From: Vombatus ursinus
Taxonomy: Eukaryota; Chordata; Mammalia; Diprotodontia; Vombatidae
Length of the DNA stretch: 64,000 nt
Direction: 5' to 3'
Assembly (NCBI RefSeq): GCF_900497805.2
Contig: NW_020954701.1
Location: 1,380,305 to 1,444,304, forward strand
The notes below the pieces were generated by a model, which searched no databases, had not been told where the DNA came from, and worked only from the letters and a program-made list of their open reading frames with translations. How positions within the stretch are numbered: position 1 is the stretch's first letter; every line of letters begins with the position of its first letter. Both the position numbers and the translations under genes were made by a program. This document shows, one piece after another, positions 11,560 to 22,170 of this stretch.

Positions 11560-12320
11560 CAACCGTCTGAGAAACATGAGAAGGATGGGTGGTTGTGCTC
11601 AGAAGAAGGACTGCTGACACAAGACTAGCGAATACTGTGTTGCTGTCAGAAACACCAACTTGGACGGCATTTATAGAAGTAAGTGCTTCTCACATAAAGA
11701 AGTAAGAGAAAGGACATGGAGGGAAGAGGGAAGCTCCTTAAGAAGTCTACTTTCCTCTGAGCTTCACCAGGTGGGATTCTAATTTCTGTCTCCTCTGCCC
11801 CCAGGAAGCCTTTCGGGGGGCTGCCCTGGGTAGAACTCCCGAGCAGCCCTCCATCATCCAGTTGTACTCAGGAAGGGCATTTGGAGAAATTATCTATCTC
11901 TGAATGGCAAGACATATTTCCTTCTAGCCCTCCCCCACACGCAGCCCCTCCAATATGAGTTGCCAGGTTACTGCTAGCAGGAAAGCTGTTCCAAGAAAGA
12001 AGTGGGGTGGGGGAGTGGGGGAATAAAGAGTGGAATAGTTTCTCCTTGGGCTTGGAAACAACTTCTGTGGTGGTGGAAGGAAAATATGTGGAGAATTTCT
12101 GTCGCCCAGGAACCATCAGCTTGTTTTCCGCTTGATTAAACCCTCCATTTTGTTAGGAATTTGGTTACCCTGGTGCCATGCTGTTGTGGGGATGATGATA
12201 TATTCCCATCAATGGCCTTGTGTGGTCTTGCCCATTTTCTCCCTCTGCTCATTCTAATCCAAAGCTCAGTCTGGCTGTACAAATACAATAGTCCCTGTCT
12301 ACCTGTGCTATTTTTTGTGT
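11560..12320. other. Unique, locally GC-richer sequence
   Basis: No repeat is recognised. It is more GC-rich than the surroundings and holds a good donor-like site (agaagtaagtg near 11,677) but no convincing acceptor or open frame paired with it. No gene can be supported. Confidence 0.4.
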
Positions 12321-12321
12321 T

Positions 12322-12500
12322 TAAGAATCATAGACTGAGAGCTGGAAGTGACATCAGAAGTCATCTAATCCAAACTGCTTGTACAGTTAAGGAAACTGCA
12401 GCTCAGTTAAGTAATTTGTCCAAGGTCACACAATAGTGAATGTCAGAAGTGGGATTTGAACCTAGGTTGTCTGATTCTCCAACCAATCCTATTTCCACTG
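12322..12500 (-). mobile_element. SINE, CORE body with CR1-like tail
   Basis: agaatcatagactgagagct and agaagtcatctaatccaaac resemble a reversed CR1 terminus, followed by aggaaactgcagctcag, aaggtcacacaatagtg and gggatttgaacctagg from the MIR-like body. Confidence 0.75.
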
Positions 12501-12517
12501 TAATAGGCTGCTTTCAT

Positions 12518-12756
12518 GGCAGCTAGGTGGCATATGGACAGAGTGCCAGGGCTGGAGTCAGGAAGACCTGAGTTCAAATGTGACCTCAGATACTAGCTGT
12601 GTGACCTTGGGCAAGTCACTTAACCTGCTTGCCTCAGTTTTCTCACTCATCTGTAAAATGAGTTGGAGGAGGAAATGGCAAACCACTCCCCCCAGAAAAG
12701 GGGGTCACGAAGAGTTGAACATGACTGAGAATGATTGATCAACAGCAACAACAAAT
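12518..12756 (+). mobile_element. tRNA-derived SINE with RTE/BovB-like tail
   Basis: Head: ggcagctaggtggcatatgg, agacctgagttcaaatgtg, agctgtgtgaccttgggc. Tail: ggaaatggcaaaccactcc, gggtcacgaagagttgaaca, then an acaacaa end. The tail resembles the BovB/RTE 3' end, the feature expected of SINEs mobilised by RTE LINEs (MAR4/RTESINE-type in marsupials). Confidence 0.88.
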
Positions 12757-12854
12757 GCTGCTTCCATACCTCCTTTTGTTTTTGTCCAGACCTGTCTTTA
12801 CAGTCAGGTAGGGAGCACCTCAGGAGGAAATTTTCTCTGTCTCTCTGATTATTT

Positions 12855-12905
12855 TATATCTATATCTATATCCATATTTACATATATATATATAAAATCT
12901 ACATA
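12855..12905. repeat. (TATATC/TA)n simple repeat
   Basis: Imperfect tatatc then tata units. Confidence 0.85.
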
Positions 12906-12929
12906 TATTTTGTTTGTATGTAGTTGTTT

Positions 12930-13062
12930 GCATGCGTATCCTCTGTTAGATTGTGAGCACCTCGAGGAAAGGGACTGTTTTTGCCTTTCTTTGTATCCCC
13001 AGCACTTAGCACAGTGCCTGGCACAGCATAGGTGCTTAATAAATGCTTATTTACTTGACTAC
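12930..13062 (+). mobile_element. L2-type LINE 3' end
   Basis: tgtgagcacctcgaggaaag, tgtatccccagcacttagc, cagtgcctggcac and gtgcttaataaatgctt form the classic L2 terminus. Confidence 0.88.
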
Positions 13063-13104
13063 CATTGCTGATTGACATTTTCCCTGCAACTTATAATCTG
13101 AGAG

Positions 13105-13235
13105 AATTGTTTGGTTATTTGGAGGTTAAGTGACTTTTCTAGCGTCACACAGCCAGTGTTTGTCAGAGGCAGAACCCATATCTTCCTGACTCCCAGACAG
13201 CAGTCTATCCGCCGTGCCACCTATGCTATTAAAAT
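13105..13235 (-). mobile_element. MIR/CORE-SINE fragment
   Basis: aggttaagtgacttttctag, cgtcacacagccagtg, ccatatcttcctgactccc and ccgtgccacctatgc are the CORE and tRNA head in reverse. Confidence 0.8.
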
Positions 13236-13611
13236 CCTTCATTCTTACCAGAATATAAAGCTTAAGTGTTTTCCAAAAATGATATGTTGGGGAATATGAA
13301 TAATCTATTGGTTCTAATTATTGGAATAATGAATTTTCTAATTTGCCTGCCGTTAGGGAGAGTGTTTATGTGTCTGTGTGGGCAGGGGAGGATAGGGGGT
13401 GGGAGAACTACTGAGGAACAAAAGGTAACAATAACAACTCTTCTGATGATTGATTCTTGATTCAAAGTTAGAAAATATATTTTGATAAACCAAATAAAGG
13501 GAAAATATATCGGTATTTAAAGTGGAAACAATTTTCGCCATTAGTAAGATGATACATCGTTTAGTATCTTTCTCTTTTTTCTTTCCCCCCTCCCCTTTTT
13601 TGGCTATTCAG

Positions 13612-13725
13612 GATGACGTGGCTTCAGAAATGATAGCCAGCGTGGATTACAAAAAAAAAATGTCAGTAACAAAACGTCAGTTATCAAGCAACACCGACCG
13701 TGGGTCATCATACAGTCCCAACTAG
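13612..13725 (+). CDS. Candidate coding exon of an unidentified gene
   Basis: A long pyrimidine tract (about 13,566-13,602) ends in ctattcag at 13,611, a strong acceptor. The only open frame after it runs 37 codons (DDVASEMIASVDYKKKMSVT at the start, SSYSPN at the end) to a TAG at 13,723-13,725, and cag/gtatttt follows at 13,730 as a possible donor. The other two frames stop within a few codons. The stretch keeps about five CpGs in 115 bp, unlike its CpG-poor flanks, which suggests constraint. I do not recognise the protein. It could be a terminal coding exon, a poison exon ending in a stop, or a conserved noncoding element that happens to be open. Confidence 0.3.
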   Translation, partial: DDVASEMIASVDYKKKMSVTKRQLSSNTDRGSSYSPN

Positions 13726-13739
13726 AGCAGGTATTTTGA

Positions 13740-14135
13740 CCTTTGCATCGTTGTTCACAACCTAAACTTGAGGTATCATTTTCGTATTTCTCTTTCTGAT
13801 GCTATATTTGCATAGTCTACTCACAGGGTGGTTTTATACAACAAAAGGAAAAAGCTGGTCCTCTCTGCTGTGAATGTACTTTATTGTAGTTATAAACCTC
13901 TCTGCCAAAATCCTGTTTTTCTGGAAAGATGGAAAAAGTCCCCTTCAAAAGTTACTAAGTATATAATTACAAACTTTTAAAAGGAAGACATTGTTTATAT
14001 TCATACATTTTATCTTGTGCAGTTTTTACAGGAATTTTTGGGAGAGTTTTAGTTGAAGTAATCAGTAGGAGTTATTTTTTTATTATGGGTTTCTGAGATT
14101 TTTATAGGGGGAAATGTAAAGATCTGTGTTTTAAA
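13740..14135. other. Unassigned AT-rich sequence
   Basis: Nothing is recognised. It separates the exon candidate from the L1-derived block. Confidence 0.4.
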
Positions 14136-14289
14136 AAATTAAAATTTAAAAAATGTTTTATTTTTCATGTAGAACATTTTTAATATTTGTTTTTTGAAAA
14201 TTTTGAGTACCAAATTCTCTCCTTCCCCTCCTCGCTCATTGAGAAGGCAAGCAATTTGAGCAATTTGATTGGTTATACATGTGCAGTCA

Positions 14290-15215
14290 TACAAAACATA
14301 TTTCCATATTAGTCATGTGGGGAATAAAAAAACAGGACCCCCCCTCCAAAAAAAAAAAAAGAAAAAAAGAAAGAAAGTAAAAAATAGTATGTTTTGATCT
14401 GCATTCAGACTCCATCAGTTCTTTTTCTGGAGATGGATAGCATTTTTCATCATAAGTCCTTTGGAATTGTCTTGGATCATTGTATTGCTTAGAATAGTTA
14501 AGCATTTACAGTTGATCATCATATAACATTGCTGTTACTGTATACAACGTTCTCCTGGTTCTGCTCATTTCACTTTGCTTCAGTTCATTTAAGTCTTTCC
14601 AGGTTTTTCTGAGAGCATCCTGCTTGTCATTTCTTATAGCACAATAGTATTCCTCACAATCATATACCACAACTTGTTTAGCCTTTCCCCAATTTCCAAT
14701 TCTTTGCCACCACTAAAAGAGCTGCTATAAATATTTTTGTACATATAGGTCCTTTTCCTTCTCTTGTTTAATCTCTGAAGGATACAGACCTAGCAGTAGT
14801 ATTGCTAGGTCAAAAGCTATGCATGGTTTTATAGGCCTTTGGGCATAATTCCAACTTGCTCTCCAGAATGGTTGGATCAGTTCACAATTCCATTAACAGT
14901 ACATTAGTGCCCCAATTTACTCCCATCCCATCCAACATTTATCATTTTCCTTTTCTGTCATATTAGTCAATCTGATAGGTGTGGGGTGATACCTCAGAGT
15001 TGTTTTAATTTACATTTCTCTAATAAATAGTGAATTAGAACACTTTTTCATATGGCTATAGATAGCCTTGATTACTTCATCTAAAAACTGCCTGTTCATA
15101 TCTTTTGACCATTTATCATTGAGGAATAGCTCTTACTTGACTCAGTTCTCTATATACTTGAGAAATGAGGCCTTTGTCAGAGAAACTTGCTGTAAAATTT
15201 TTTTTACAGTTATTA
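14290..15215 (-). pseudogene. L1 ORF2 C-terminal remnant
   Basis: Minus-strand reading gives MNRQFLDEVIKAIYSHMKKC-like sequence, then a stretch matching REMQIKTTLRYHLTP in L1, followed by the gctctccagaatggttgg (QPFWRA) and tttgacctagcaatac (FDLAIP) segments. Only the last quarter of ORF2 is present; no RT motif precedes it. Confidence 0.8.
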
Positions 15216-15785
15216 TTACTGACTGTATTTCCTTCCATCATATTTCCCCCTGTTTATCCTACTCTTTCTCCTTTCATCCTATCCATCCTCAAAAGTGTTT
15301 TGCTTTTTACTACTGCCTCTCCTAATCCATCCTCCCTTCTATCAGCACACCCCCCTTCTCTTATCCCCTTTCTCTCTTACGTTCCTATAGGGTAAGATAG
15401 ATTTTTATACCCAACTGATTGTGTATGTTATTCCCTTTTTGAACCAATTTAGATATGAGGTTCAAGCATTGCCTCCCCCTAACAATTTCCCCCTCCAGTG
15501 TATAAGCTCTTCCTTTAACACTTCTTTTATGTTAGATAATTTTCCCCATTCTACCTCTTCCTTCCCCTTTCTCCCAATGCATCCCTCTTTCTCATCCCTT
15601 AATTTTTTTTAGATGTCATCCCATCATAGTCAACTCACACCTGTGACCTCCAACTATGTATGTTCCTTTTAACTTCCCTACTAATGAGAAAATTCTTATG
15701 AGTTACAAGTATCATCCTCCTATGTAGGAATGAAAATAGTTTAACCTTATTAATTCCTTACGATTTCTTTTTCCTATTTACCTTT

Positions 15786-16932
15786 TTATGCTCCTCTTGA
15801 GTCTTGTATCTGAAAGTCAAATTTTCTATTCAGTTCTGGTCTTTTCATCAGGAATGCTTGAAAGTCCTCTATTTCATTGAATGTCCATTTCCCCCTGAAG
15901 GATTATACTCAGTTTTGCTGAGTAGGTGATTCTTAGTTGTAATCCTAGCTCTTTTGCCCTCCAGATTCCAAGCCCTCTGATCCTTTAATGTAGAAGCTGC
16001 TAAATCTTGTGTTATCCTGACTATGGCTCCACAGTATTTGAATTGGTTCTTTCTGGCTGCTTGCAGTATTTTCTCCTTGACCAAGGAGCTCTAGAACTTG
16101 GTTATAATATTCCTGGGAGTTTTCATTTTGAGATCTATTTTAGGAGATGATAGGTAGATTCTTTCAATTTCTATTTTACCACCTAGTTCTAGAATATCAG
16201 GGCAGTTTTCCTTCATAATTTCTTGAAAGTTGATGTTTAGGTTCCTTTTTTTAAATCATGGCTTTCAGGTAGTCTAATAATTCTTAAATTATCTCTCCTC
16301 AATCTACTTTCCAGGTCACTTATTTTTCTAAAGAAAGCTTTCACATTTTATTCTATTTTTTCATTCTTTTTATTTTTGTTTTATTCTTTCTTGGTGTCTA
16401 ATGGAGTTATTAGCTTCCGCTTGCCCAATTCCAGTTTTTAAGGAATTATGTTTCTTCATTGAGCTTTTTTACCTCTTTTCCCATTTGACCAATCCTGCTT
16501 TTTAAGGTAGTTCTCTTCAGTGAATTTTTGTATATCTTTTTCAATTTTGGACAACAATTCTCCTTTTTTGAGGAGTTCATCTCCTCATTGGATTTTTTGT
16601 GCCTCTTTTTTACCATTTGACCTATTCTCAGGTCAAGGTGTCACTTTCTCCAGTATTTTTCTTTTGTGCCCCCTTTGCCAAGCCATTGACTCGTTTCATG
16701 ATTTTCTTGCATCACTCTCATTATTTTCCCTCTACCTTTCTTATTTGATTTTTTGAAACCCTTTTTGAGCTCTCCCAGGAATTCATTTTGGGCCTAAGAA
16801 TAAGTCATACTTTTCTTTGAGGCTTTGGACAGTTTTGATTTTGTTGTCTTCTTCTGAGTTTGTGTTCTGATCTTCCCTGTCACAATAGTAACTTTCTATG
16901 GTCGTGATCTTTTATTGTTGTTGTTTGTTCAT
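15786..16932 (-). pseudogene. L1 ORF1 remnant (RNA-binding chaperone)
   Basis: L1 ORF1 protein coats L1 RNA and acts as a nucleic-acid chaperone. The putative start codon is at 16,930-16,932 and the stop at 15,786-15,788. The N-terminal half is Lys/Glu/Gln-rich as in the coiled coil. The C-terminal domain is recognisable in the frame at 15,869-16,084: VKEKILQAARKNQFKYCG and VRITQDLAASTLKDQRAW, close to the ORF1 C-terminal domain (REKILRAAREK, IRLTADLSAETLQARR in human L1). Several stops interrupt the coiled-coil part, so it is dead. Confidence 0.8.
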
Positions 16933-17788
16933 TTTCCCAGTCTATTTCTTGACTTCTAGCTGTATATTAAAGTTGGGCTCTGCTCCCAGGTTGGAGGAGG
17001 CACTTTCCTAGGTTTCAGCTTTTTGTGTAGCTGTTTTCAAGGCTAGTTCTGGAGATCTGTAAGTTTCCAGTTATTTCAAGGTGGTATGATCTAAGGAAAG
17101 GTGTGTTTACTACTCTCCTGGACTCTGCTGTGATCTGTGAGTGACCACAAGCATGCTTTTCTGTCCTGGAATTGTTACCAGGGTCCCCACTCTCCACTGG
17201 TTGCAAGCTCTGGTGTTCTAGTTCTCCTCCTCACCCTGAGACTGAGACCCAGGACTGCAACTGGGATCCGGGTATGGGCAGTGCAACAGAGTCCCGCATC
17301 CAGTGCCAGCAAAACCCCTGTAATCTCCTTCTGACCAGTTGTCAGACCCATTTGCCATCTGTGGACTGAGAGCTCTGGAAAGCAGCTTCTCCCATAGCTA
17401 ATTCAATTGCCCCCAAGACTTCCTGCTGGTTTTCTGGGAATGGGCTTGCTCTGCTGGCACAGCCTATGCTGGACCACACCCTACTCTCACCCCAGTGTGA
17501 CAAACCTTACTTCCTGACATTCTAAGTTGTTTTGGGCTGGAAAATTGTTTCACCTCATCATTTTGTGAATTCTGCCTCTCCAGAATTTGTTTTGAGGTGT
17601 TATTTAAAGTTGTTTGGAGGGGAATTAAAGAGAGCTCAGGCAAGTACCTGCCTTTTCTCCTCCATCTTGGCTCAATTGCCCAACACCCCGCACCTCCCAA
17701 TCTTTGATTTTGTTGGTTAGAGATTCCTAACACGCAAACTCCTTCCAAATGATGCAGATTGGATGCTCATCTGTAATTTATCATTTTA

Positions 17789-17938
17789 TTTTTTATTTTT
17801 TTGGCTAGGCAATGGGGTTCAGTGACTTGCCCAGGATCACACAGCTACTAAGTGTTATGTGTCTGAGACCGGATTTGAACTCAGGTCCTCCTGAATCCAG
17901 GGCTGGTGCTCTATCCACTGTGCCACCTAGCTGCCCCC
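17789..17938 (-). mobile_element. Young short tRNA-derived SINE with perfect TSD
   Basis: Poly-T at the left (the A-tail in reverse), then ggctaggcaatggggttcag, cccaggatcacacagctact, tttgaactcaggtcctcctg and ctgtgccacctagctgcccc. The 16-bp sequence gtaatttatcatttta flanks it exactly at 17,773-17,788 and 17,939-17,954. A perfect duplication and an intact body indicate a recent, L1-mobilised insertion (SINE1/WSINE1 type). Confidence 0.93.
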
Positions 17939-17959
17939 GTAATTTATCATTTTAAAGAG

Positions 17960-18055
17960 TTGTTAGGAGCACTGAGAGATGAAATGATTTTGCTGTGGTC
18001 ATACAACTAGTATATGTCAGAGGCAGGACTTGAATCCAGTTCTTCTGGACCATTT
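17960..18055 (-). mobile_element. MIR/CORE-SINE fragment
   Basis: gtggtcatacaactagtat, cagaggcaggacttgaatcc and agttcttctggacc are the reversed CORE to head region. Confidence 0.65.
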
Positions 18056-18270
18056 TTCCTTCCATATAGATTTTGGTATTATTTTTTCTAGTTCTGTAAA
18101 ATAATACTTTGGTAATTTGATATGGCAATGAATAAGTAAATTAATTTAGATAGTATTGTCATTTTAAATGCTTTGACTGGTCCTGACCATGAGCCATTAA
18201 TATTTTTCCAATTAATTTTTGGTTTGCTTTACTTCTCTATGCAGTTGTTTATAGTTGTCAGATCTCAAAT
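18056..18270 (-). mobile_element. Inverted 5' segment of an L1 ORF2
   Basis: In reverse it encodes AMPYQITKVLFYRTRKN-like sequence, matching ORF2 downstream of the RT catalytic motif (AIPIKLPMTFFTELEK in human L1). It lies just upstream, in ORF2 order, of the segment present in opposite orientation at 19,096-20,960. This arrangement is the signature of twin-primed (5'-inverted) L1 insertion. Confidence 0.65.
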
Positions 18271-18282
18271 AAATCAGTAATT

Positions 18283-19083
18283 TAAAAAATTAATTTTATT
18301 TATTTTTTGTTACATTTTAAGTTTTAAATTGTTTTCCCCCCCTCCTTCCCCCCGACCTGACACTAGAGAAGGCCACCACTGAATGCAGACATAAACATAT
18401 ATAAAACCATACTATACATACTTCTATATATCAATTCTTACTCTGGAGGTGAATAGCGTCTTCCTTCCTAGGTCCTTTGTAGTTGATTTGAGTATTTGTA
18501 ATGCTGAAAATAACTTGGTTTTTCACAATTATTTTTCTAACAATATTGCCATTAGTGTATATATATCATTCTCTTAGTTCTATTCATTTCATTCTTCATT
18601 ATTTCCTGCAAATCTTCCCATATTTTTCTTATTTTTCCATAAAATCAACCAGCCCATCATTTCTTACAGCATAGTAGTATTCTATCACATCATATACCAC
18701 AACTTGTTTAGCCATTCCCCAATTTATGGGCATCTCCTCAGTTTCTAGTTCTTTGCCACCACAGAGTTTCCTTTCCTTTTTCCATGATCACCTTGAGAAA
18801 CAGACCTAATAGTGGTACTGCTAGGTCAAAGGGTATACAAAGTTTTATAACTCTTTGAGCATAATTCCATAGTGCCCTCCTAAATGAGTGGATCAGTTTA
18901 TAGTTCTACCAACAGTGTGTTAGTGTCCTAGTTTTTTCACATCCCCTCCAACATTTGTCATTTTCCCCTTCTATAATTTTAGCCAATCTGATAGGTGTGA
19001 GATATCTCAAAGTTGTTTTAACTTGCATTTTTCTAATCAATAATGATTTAGAGCATTTTTTCAAATGACCATATACAGTTTTC
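18283..19083 (-). mobile_element. L1 3' end inserted into another L1
   Basis: ORF2 C-terminus is readable on the minus strand at 18,906-19,083 (LLIRKMQVKTTLRYLTPIRL), followed by the 3'UTR to 18,283. The 12-bp sequence aaatcagtaatt occurs on both sides (18,271-18,282 and 19,084-19,095), a perfect target-site duplication. The copy is 5'-truncated to about 800 bp. Confidence 0.85.
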
Positions 19084-19095
19084 AAATCAGTAATT

Positions 19096-20960
19096 ACTAA
19101 AAACAATGTGATACTGTTTAAGAAATAGAGAGATCAATTAGTGGAATAGATTAGGTACACATCACACAGAAGCAAATGTATCTAATAACCAAGGAATCAG
19201 GGATAAGGAGTCACAATTGACAAAAGCTGTAGGAAAATTGAAGCGTGGTATAGAAGAAAATAGATTTAGACCAACACTCATGTCTTATAAAAGGATAAGC
19301 TCCAAAAGGATACATTAGCTATATATGAAAGGTTACATCATAAATTAGAGAAACATGGGAAAAATTACCTCAGCTCTATGTATAGGAGAAAAGTTTATGA
19401 CCAAATAAGAAATAGGATTGTAGAAGACAAATGGATAATTTTGATTATATAAAATTAAAACGGTTTTGTGCAAACAAGTCTAATAAGGCTAAGAATAAAA
19501 TAGAAACAAATAATCGGGGAAAACACTGCAGCCAGTTTCTCTGATAAAGGTCACATTTTTAAGATGTATAAGTAACTAACTGAAATTTATAAGAAAAAGA
19601 GGCATTCTCCATTTGATATATAATCTAAGGACATGAACAGAGAGCTCTGGAAGGAAGAAACCCAGGTTATGTATAAACAAATAAAAATGCTTAAAATCAT
19701 TACTAATTAGAGAAATTCAAATTAAAGTAATTCTACAATTCTACCTCATACCCATCAGTGTGGGAACGATGACAAAAAAAGGAAAAATGATAAATGTTGG
19801 AAGGAATATAGGGAAATAGGCACATTGATTCACTGTTGATGAACCTATGAAGGAGTATAACTATTGTAGAAAGAATTTGGAATTATACAGAAAAATAACC
19901 AAGTAGTGTGTGTCCATTGACCTAGCTATATCACTGCTAGGCCTTTACCCAAAAGAGATCAAAAAAAGAGGAAAAGGTCTTTTAACTACAAAAATATTCA
20001 TAACAGCTCTTTTTTGTGTGTTGTGGCAAAAAACCTGGGAACTAAGAGGATGTCCAGCAATTCAGGAATAGCTGAATAAGTGATTTTGAATGTGATAGAA
20101 TATTATTATGCAATAAGAAATGAAAAAGTAAAGTAGATGATTTCAAATAGACAAATGAACTGAGTAGACTGAAGTAAGCAGAACCACAATAATTTATACT
20201 ATAGTATCAATATTATAAAAATTAACAATTTGAGAATTTTTATAAGCTTATAAAGAATGAAATGAGGAAAACCAGTAAAATTATTTATATAATAACAACA
20301 CCGTAAAAACAAACAACTTTAAAAGCTATACAAACTATGATCAGTATAATGAGCATTCATGATTCCAGAGGACTGATAATGAAACATGCTATCTGTTAGA
20401 GCCTTGTTTTTGGGTGCAGAATGAGGCATAGATATCTATATCTATATATAACATACACACAATATATGTAATGTAATATCTATATCTATAATATACAATA
20501 AAACACCTATATGATATATAATAAACATGTATTTATATATTCATGTATGTATAAACACATATACACACATACATACAAATATATGGTGTGTGTATATGTG
20601 TACCATCATTGGGGGAATTTGTTTTGCTTGACTAAGCATATTTGTTAAAAGAAATAATCTTTTTTTTCTTTTCCCAGTGGGTAACGGGATTGGAAAGGAG
20701 AGAAAATAGATTTCTGTTTATTGTTTTTTTTTTTAATAGAGAGGCCAAGGAGGGTTGGTGATGCTACAGATAGAAAATGTCACATGCACTTTCATATGAG
20801 GTCATTGTATTATTATTTTTATTTAACTGTTTTATTTTGTTAAAAGAGAACCTTCATGAAGTGGGAGTAATCCATAAATGTGAAATAAAACTCAAACACA
20901 TCAATAAGGCTGAAAGTAGAAAGAAAATCTTAGGAGAAAAAATAACTTTAAAAATATTTT
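19096..20960 (+). mobile_element. L1 ORF2 3' half and 3'UTR
   Basis: Plus-strand ORF2 remnant starting at gtgatactgtttaagaaata (the YWLRN region of L1) and passing through tctctgataaaggtcaca, gagaaattcaaattaaag, gataaatgttggaagg and ttgacctagctatatcactg to the usual ORF2 end, then a long 3'UTR including gaatttgttttgcttgacta and gaaaatgtcacatgcacttt. Many stops and frameshifts; clearly dead. With 18,056-18,270 it forms a probable twin-primed copy. Confidence 0.85.
20428..20592. repeat. TA/CA-rich microsatellite in L1 3'UTR
   Basis: Mixed atatct, acacat and catatata units, a compound repeat of about 165 bp. Confidence 0.85.
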
Positions 20961-21054
20961 TCTGACAAAACTTATTTCTTATACAGAAAGATGTAGCTTA
21001 TCACCTTCTGCATAAAGTCTTTCTTCGTGTTTTTCCCTCCCCCCCATTGCTAGT

Positions 21055-21275
21055 ACACGTCTTTCCTATTTGCCTTGTATTTAACTACCTTCCATTTTTC
21101 TGTATTTTCTCTTTATATTTATTTTGCATATATTGATATGTCTCTCCTGATTGAACATGAGATTCTTGAGAGCAAGAATTGGTCCCATCGTTGTATTTGC
21201 CTTCCAAGCTTCTTGCACAGAGCTTGACACATGGTAAGCAGGTAATAAATACTCTAATTGATTGACTGATTCAAA
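21055..21275 (+). mobile_element. L2-type LINE 3' end
   Basis: ttcttgagagcaagaattgg, ttcttgcacagagcttgac, gtaagcaggtaataaatac and gattgactgattc mark the L2 terminus. Confidence 0.75.
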
Positions 21276-21279
21276 ACCT

Positions 21280-22038
21280 CAGGGGAAATTCTAACTTTTT
21301 GTGTAATTTTAGAGGGTATTGAGGAGGATTTGGAATAAGTTTGGATACCAGAGAGGAGGATTTGGACTCTCTTTTGCAATAAGAAGGGCATGTGTCCTTT
21401 GAATACATCTAGTTTGCATATAAGTTTGGACAACAGACAACAGCTCCATCTGTTGGGTAACTTCTCAGCATGCACATCCACCAACCACCACATTTTTAAT
21501 CAATATTGGAAGGTCAACAAAGTTAACTGTGTAAAAAGCAGATTGGCCCTATATTCATTGTTAATTCATTCTACCAGAGAGGGCATTTGGGGATAACCTA
21601 AAATGAAGTTCCTATTCAACAGGACTTTGTTTTGAACATTCAGTCTCAAGGATAGTGGTATATCAGTGTAGAGTAAGAGTCGTTTGCATAAGCCAGGCAT
21701 GAAAATCAGCCTCATCCTTTGCAGTCACACCACGTATTTGGGTGACTGCCTGACGAACCATTGCCAGGGACACAGCAGAGAGATGGGGAACCATCCTCTA
21801 AGTTTAAAAATGACATTAGTCCTGAAGATGTTTTTAGGATTTAAAGACTACAAAGTAATATGTACAAACCAGGGTTTAGTGTGTGGGATATCTCCTTGGA
21901 GCTAGTATTTGGTATTGTTTTTTGGTGGTTAGAGGAAATAGAGGCTGACAAATGAATCCTGTCCTGTGTAGAAATGAAAAGGGAGTCAGAGAAAGAGAAT
22001 CAGTCTTCCAGAGCAGAGACTTCAGGATTCAGCTAGTC
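21280..22038. other. Unique sequence, no gene recognised
   Basis: Short open frames only, without splice or start context. Confidence 0.4.
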
Positions 22039-22144
22039 CAGGGATGGGGATGCAGCCTTGAGGCTATAAGTGGACTTCTAGGGCCTTGGATGTGGCCTTT
22101 TGACTGAGCCCAAGTTTTATGGAACAAATCCTTTTATTAAGGGG
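22039..22144. mobile_element. hAT-like palindromic MITE, family A, half copy
   Basis: Begins cagggatggggatgcagcct, continues ctagggccttggatgtggcc and tttatggaacaaatcctttt, then ends at the centre of the palindrome. Matches the left arm of 37,370-37,582 and 60,239-60,430. Confidence 0.75.
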
Positions 22145-22148
22145 ATAC

Positions 22149-22170
22149 TTGGGTGTTTATAAACACCCAA
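22149..22170. repeat. 22-bp perfect palindrome
   Basis: Core gggtgtttataaacaccc with tt/aa on its flanks, immediately right of the half MITE. A second imperfect inverted repeat, gtagttcataaactac, follows at 22,172-22,187. Confidence 0.9.

Larger units (their letters stand above)
14140..17695 (-). mobile_element. Half-L1 (HAL1-like) element: 5'UTR, ORF1, ORF2 3' end
   Basis: A 3.5-kb L1-derived element on the minus strand. Its 5' end (agccaagatggaggag, near 17,660-17,680) resembles the start of marsupial L1 5'UTRs. Then come a GC-richer 5'UTR (about 16,935-17,690), ORF1 (15,786-16,932), a 500-bp purine-rich noncoding spacer (15,220-15,780, pyrimidine-rich on the plus strand), the C-terminal end of ORF2 (about 14,290-15,215) and the L1 3'UTR to about 14,140. 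The endonuclease and RT are absent with no visible scar, which is the architecture of HAL1 elements that depend on a full L1 for movement. An ordinary L1 with a large internal deletion is the alternative. Confidence 0.75.

Noticed and set aside
11640-11700. Possible micro-exon ending at a good donor (agaagtaagtg)
   Set aside because: The nearest plausible acceptor leaves only about 29 nt, with no supporting frame or neighbouring exon.
17464-17748. 94-codon minus-strand frame at the GC-richer end of the L1 block
   Set aside because: It lies in the L1 5'UTR and runs out of the element into flanking DNA.
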